This document shows positions 30,808 through 31,488 of a stretch of DNA of 31,488 nt, piece by piece (the stretch's first letter is position 1; each line of letters opens with the position of its first letter). The position numbers and the translations under genes are program-made. Origin of the DNA: a virus. Below the pieces are notes generated by a model. It searched no databases, was not told the DNA's origin, and saw nothing but the letters and a program-made list of their open reading frames with translations. Location of the stretch: IMG/VR virus record IMGVR_UViG_3300020404_002568, positions 1 to 31,488 of that record. The stretch is one strand, 5' to 3'.

Positions 30808-31488
30808 TTATTCTTCCGCTAGTTTTTGGAAGTACGATAATGCATCGTCATCATCTTCATTTACTGAGGATGGTGTTGTTGATACAGCAGCGGTTACTAA
30901 TTCCTCTGCAGCACCACGATCATTATCTTCATCAACGACTTCGTATGATGGAGTTGCTGTTTTCTTGTTTCCAAGAACATAATCTAAGCGAGTCTTCAAC
31001 TCTTCGTAAGTCTTGAACTGGTCGTTCGCAACAAGTTCAGCAAGAGAGAATTGCTTTTTCCAGAGTGTTTCAAGAGCGTCATCATCATTAAGAAGTGGAC
31101 TAACAGCAGCAAACTCAGAACTGTCGTAATTCCTATATCCTGCAACATTTTTTGCTTTTAACTTAAAGTTTGCACCTTGCCAGAAATCGAATGGATCGAT
31201 TGCTTCTTCATCCTCAAACTCAGGTTGCATTGCTGCAGTAAGTTTATCAAAGATTTTCTTACCATACTTAAATAAGAATACTCTGCCTTCGTTCTCAGGA
31301 TTTGCAGGGTCTTTTACTACATAGATGTTTGATACATATGTCAACTTACGCTTCTGCTTTCTTGCAGTTTCTTTCCCAAGATCAGTGCCATTATTCCAGA
31401 GTAAAGAATTGTACTCAGAAACAGGGTCTTTCTGTCCTAGTGTGGTAAGAGAGTTCTCTATATACCATCCACCAGGTCCTTGGAATGC
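30808..31488 (-). CDS. 32: gp32 single-stranded DNA-binding protein (N-terminus off the window)
   Basis: 226 C-terminal residues are visible. The frame is open through the right edge, and a TTG at 31344 is internal. 'GGWYIENSLTTLGQKDPVSE', 'TARKQKRKLTYVSNIYVVKD', 'PANPENEGRVFLFKYGKKIF' and 'WQGANFKLKAKNVAGYRNYD' align by eye with T4 gp32. The end is acidic ('NEDDDDALSYFQKLAEE'), as in T4, where that tail recruits replication proteins. The cysteines that bind zinc in T4 gp32 (in 'ETC' and 'CPVC') are replaced by Ser, Asp and Ser here. The gene is convergent with gp53 and ends at its own terminator. Confidence 0.92.
   Translation of the reverse strand, partial: AFQGPGGWYIENSLTTLGQKDPVSEYNSLLWNNGTDLGKETARKQKRKLTYVSNIYVVKDPANPENEGRVFLFKYGKKIFDKLTAAMQPEFEDEEAIDPFDFWQGANFKLKAKNVAGYRNYDSSEFAAVSPLLNDDDALETLWKKQFSLAELVANDQFKTYEELKTRLDYVLGNKKTATPSYEVVDEDNDRGAAEELVTAAVSTTPSSVNEDDDDALSYFQKLAEE

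Noticed and set aside
31342-31344. TTG as the start of gp32
   Set aside because: Conserved gp32 sequence continues upstream in the same frame to the window edge.

Overview
This window is a late (virion-assembly) region of an AT-rich, T4-like contractile-tailed phage. The gene set is T4-type: the head-completion nuclease gp4, baseplate and hub proteins gp5, gp26, gp27, gp48, gp51, gp53 and gp54, a tape-measure candidate, and the C-terminal part of the gp32 single-stranded-DNA-binding protein. The fibre proteins ('VGIGTTQP' motifs, collagen-like shafts, a C-terminal chaperone domain) and the two 2-oxoglutarate-oxygenase-like genes are typical of marine cyanomyoviruses and their relatives that infect SAR11. 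I cannot tell which of these two hosts applies from sequence alone. No tRNA, CRISPR array, integrase or IS element was seen.

Layout. Almost everything from 27708 down to 1 is read leftwards as tightly packed genes: gp54 -> gp26 -> gp51 -> tape-measure-like protein 1 -> tape-measure-like protein 2 -> gp27 -> gp5-like hub -> a separate beta-helical spike -> three large structural proteins (1180, 484 and 853 aa, the last collagen-like) -> a collagen-like protein with a glycine-rich tip -> an oxygenase-like protein -> a 75-aa protein -> a prolyl-4-hydroxylase-type oxygenase -> a 64-aa protein -> a 1931-aa fibre ending in an S74 chaperone domain -> another fibre that runs off the left edge. From 27741 a rightward block holds gp4, an unknown 115-aa protein, gp48, a small tail-chaperone-like protein and gp53. 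The rightward block meets leftward gp32 at a strong hairpin terminator. Candidate T4-type late promoters (TATAAATA, GATAAATA, AATAAATA and a recurring CTAAATA variant) sit in most of the few intergenic gaps. Two of them face each other between gp54 and gp4.

How the parts fit. gp53, gp48, gp54, gp27, gp5 and the spike form the baseplate and the start of the tube. gp26/gp51 lie directly before the tape-measure gene, where other tailed phages keep their frameshifting tail-assembly chaperones. A canonical slippery heptamer (TTTTTTC) occurs two codons before the gp26 stop, and the -1 frame runs into gp51. The lower half of the leftward block builds adsorption structures and also carries two oxygenase-like genes next to Gly-Pro-Pro and Gly-X-Lys collagen-like arrays. 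This suggests a phage cassette that makes and hydroxylates its own collagen-like fibres.

The most interesting items are the gp26-gp51 frameshift arrangement, the collagen/prolyl-hydroxylase cassette, the oxygenase-like protein with an altered iron-ligand motif, the hub/spike split, and the two related tape-measure-like proteins.
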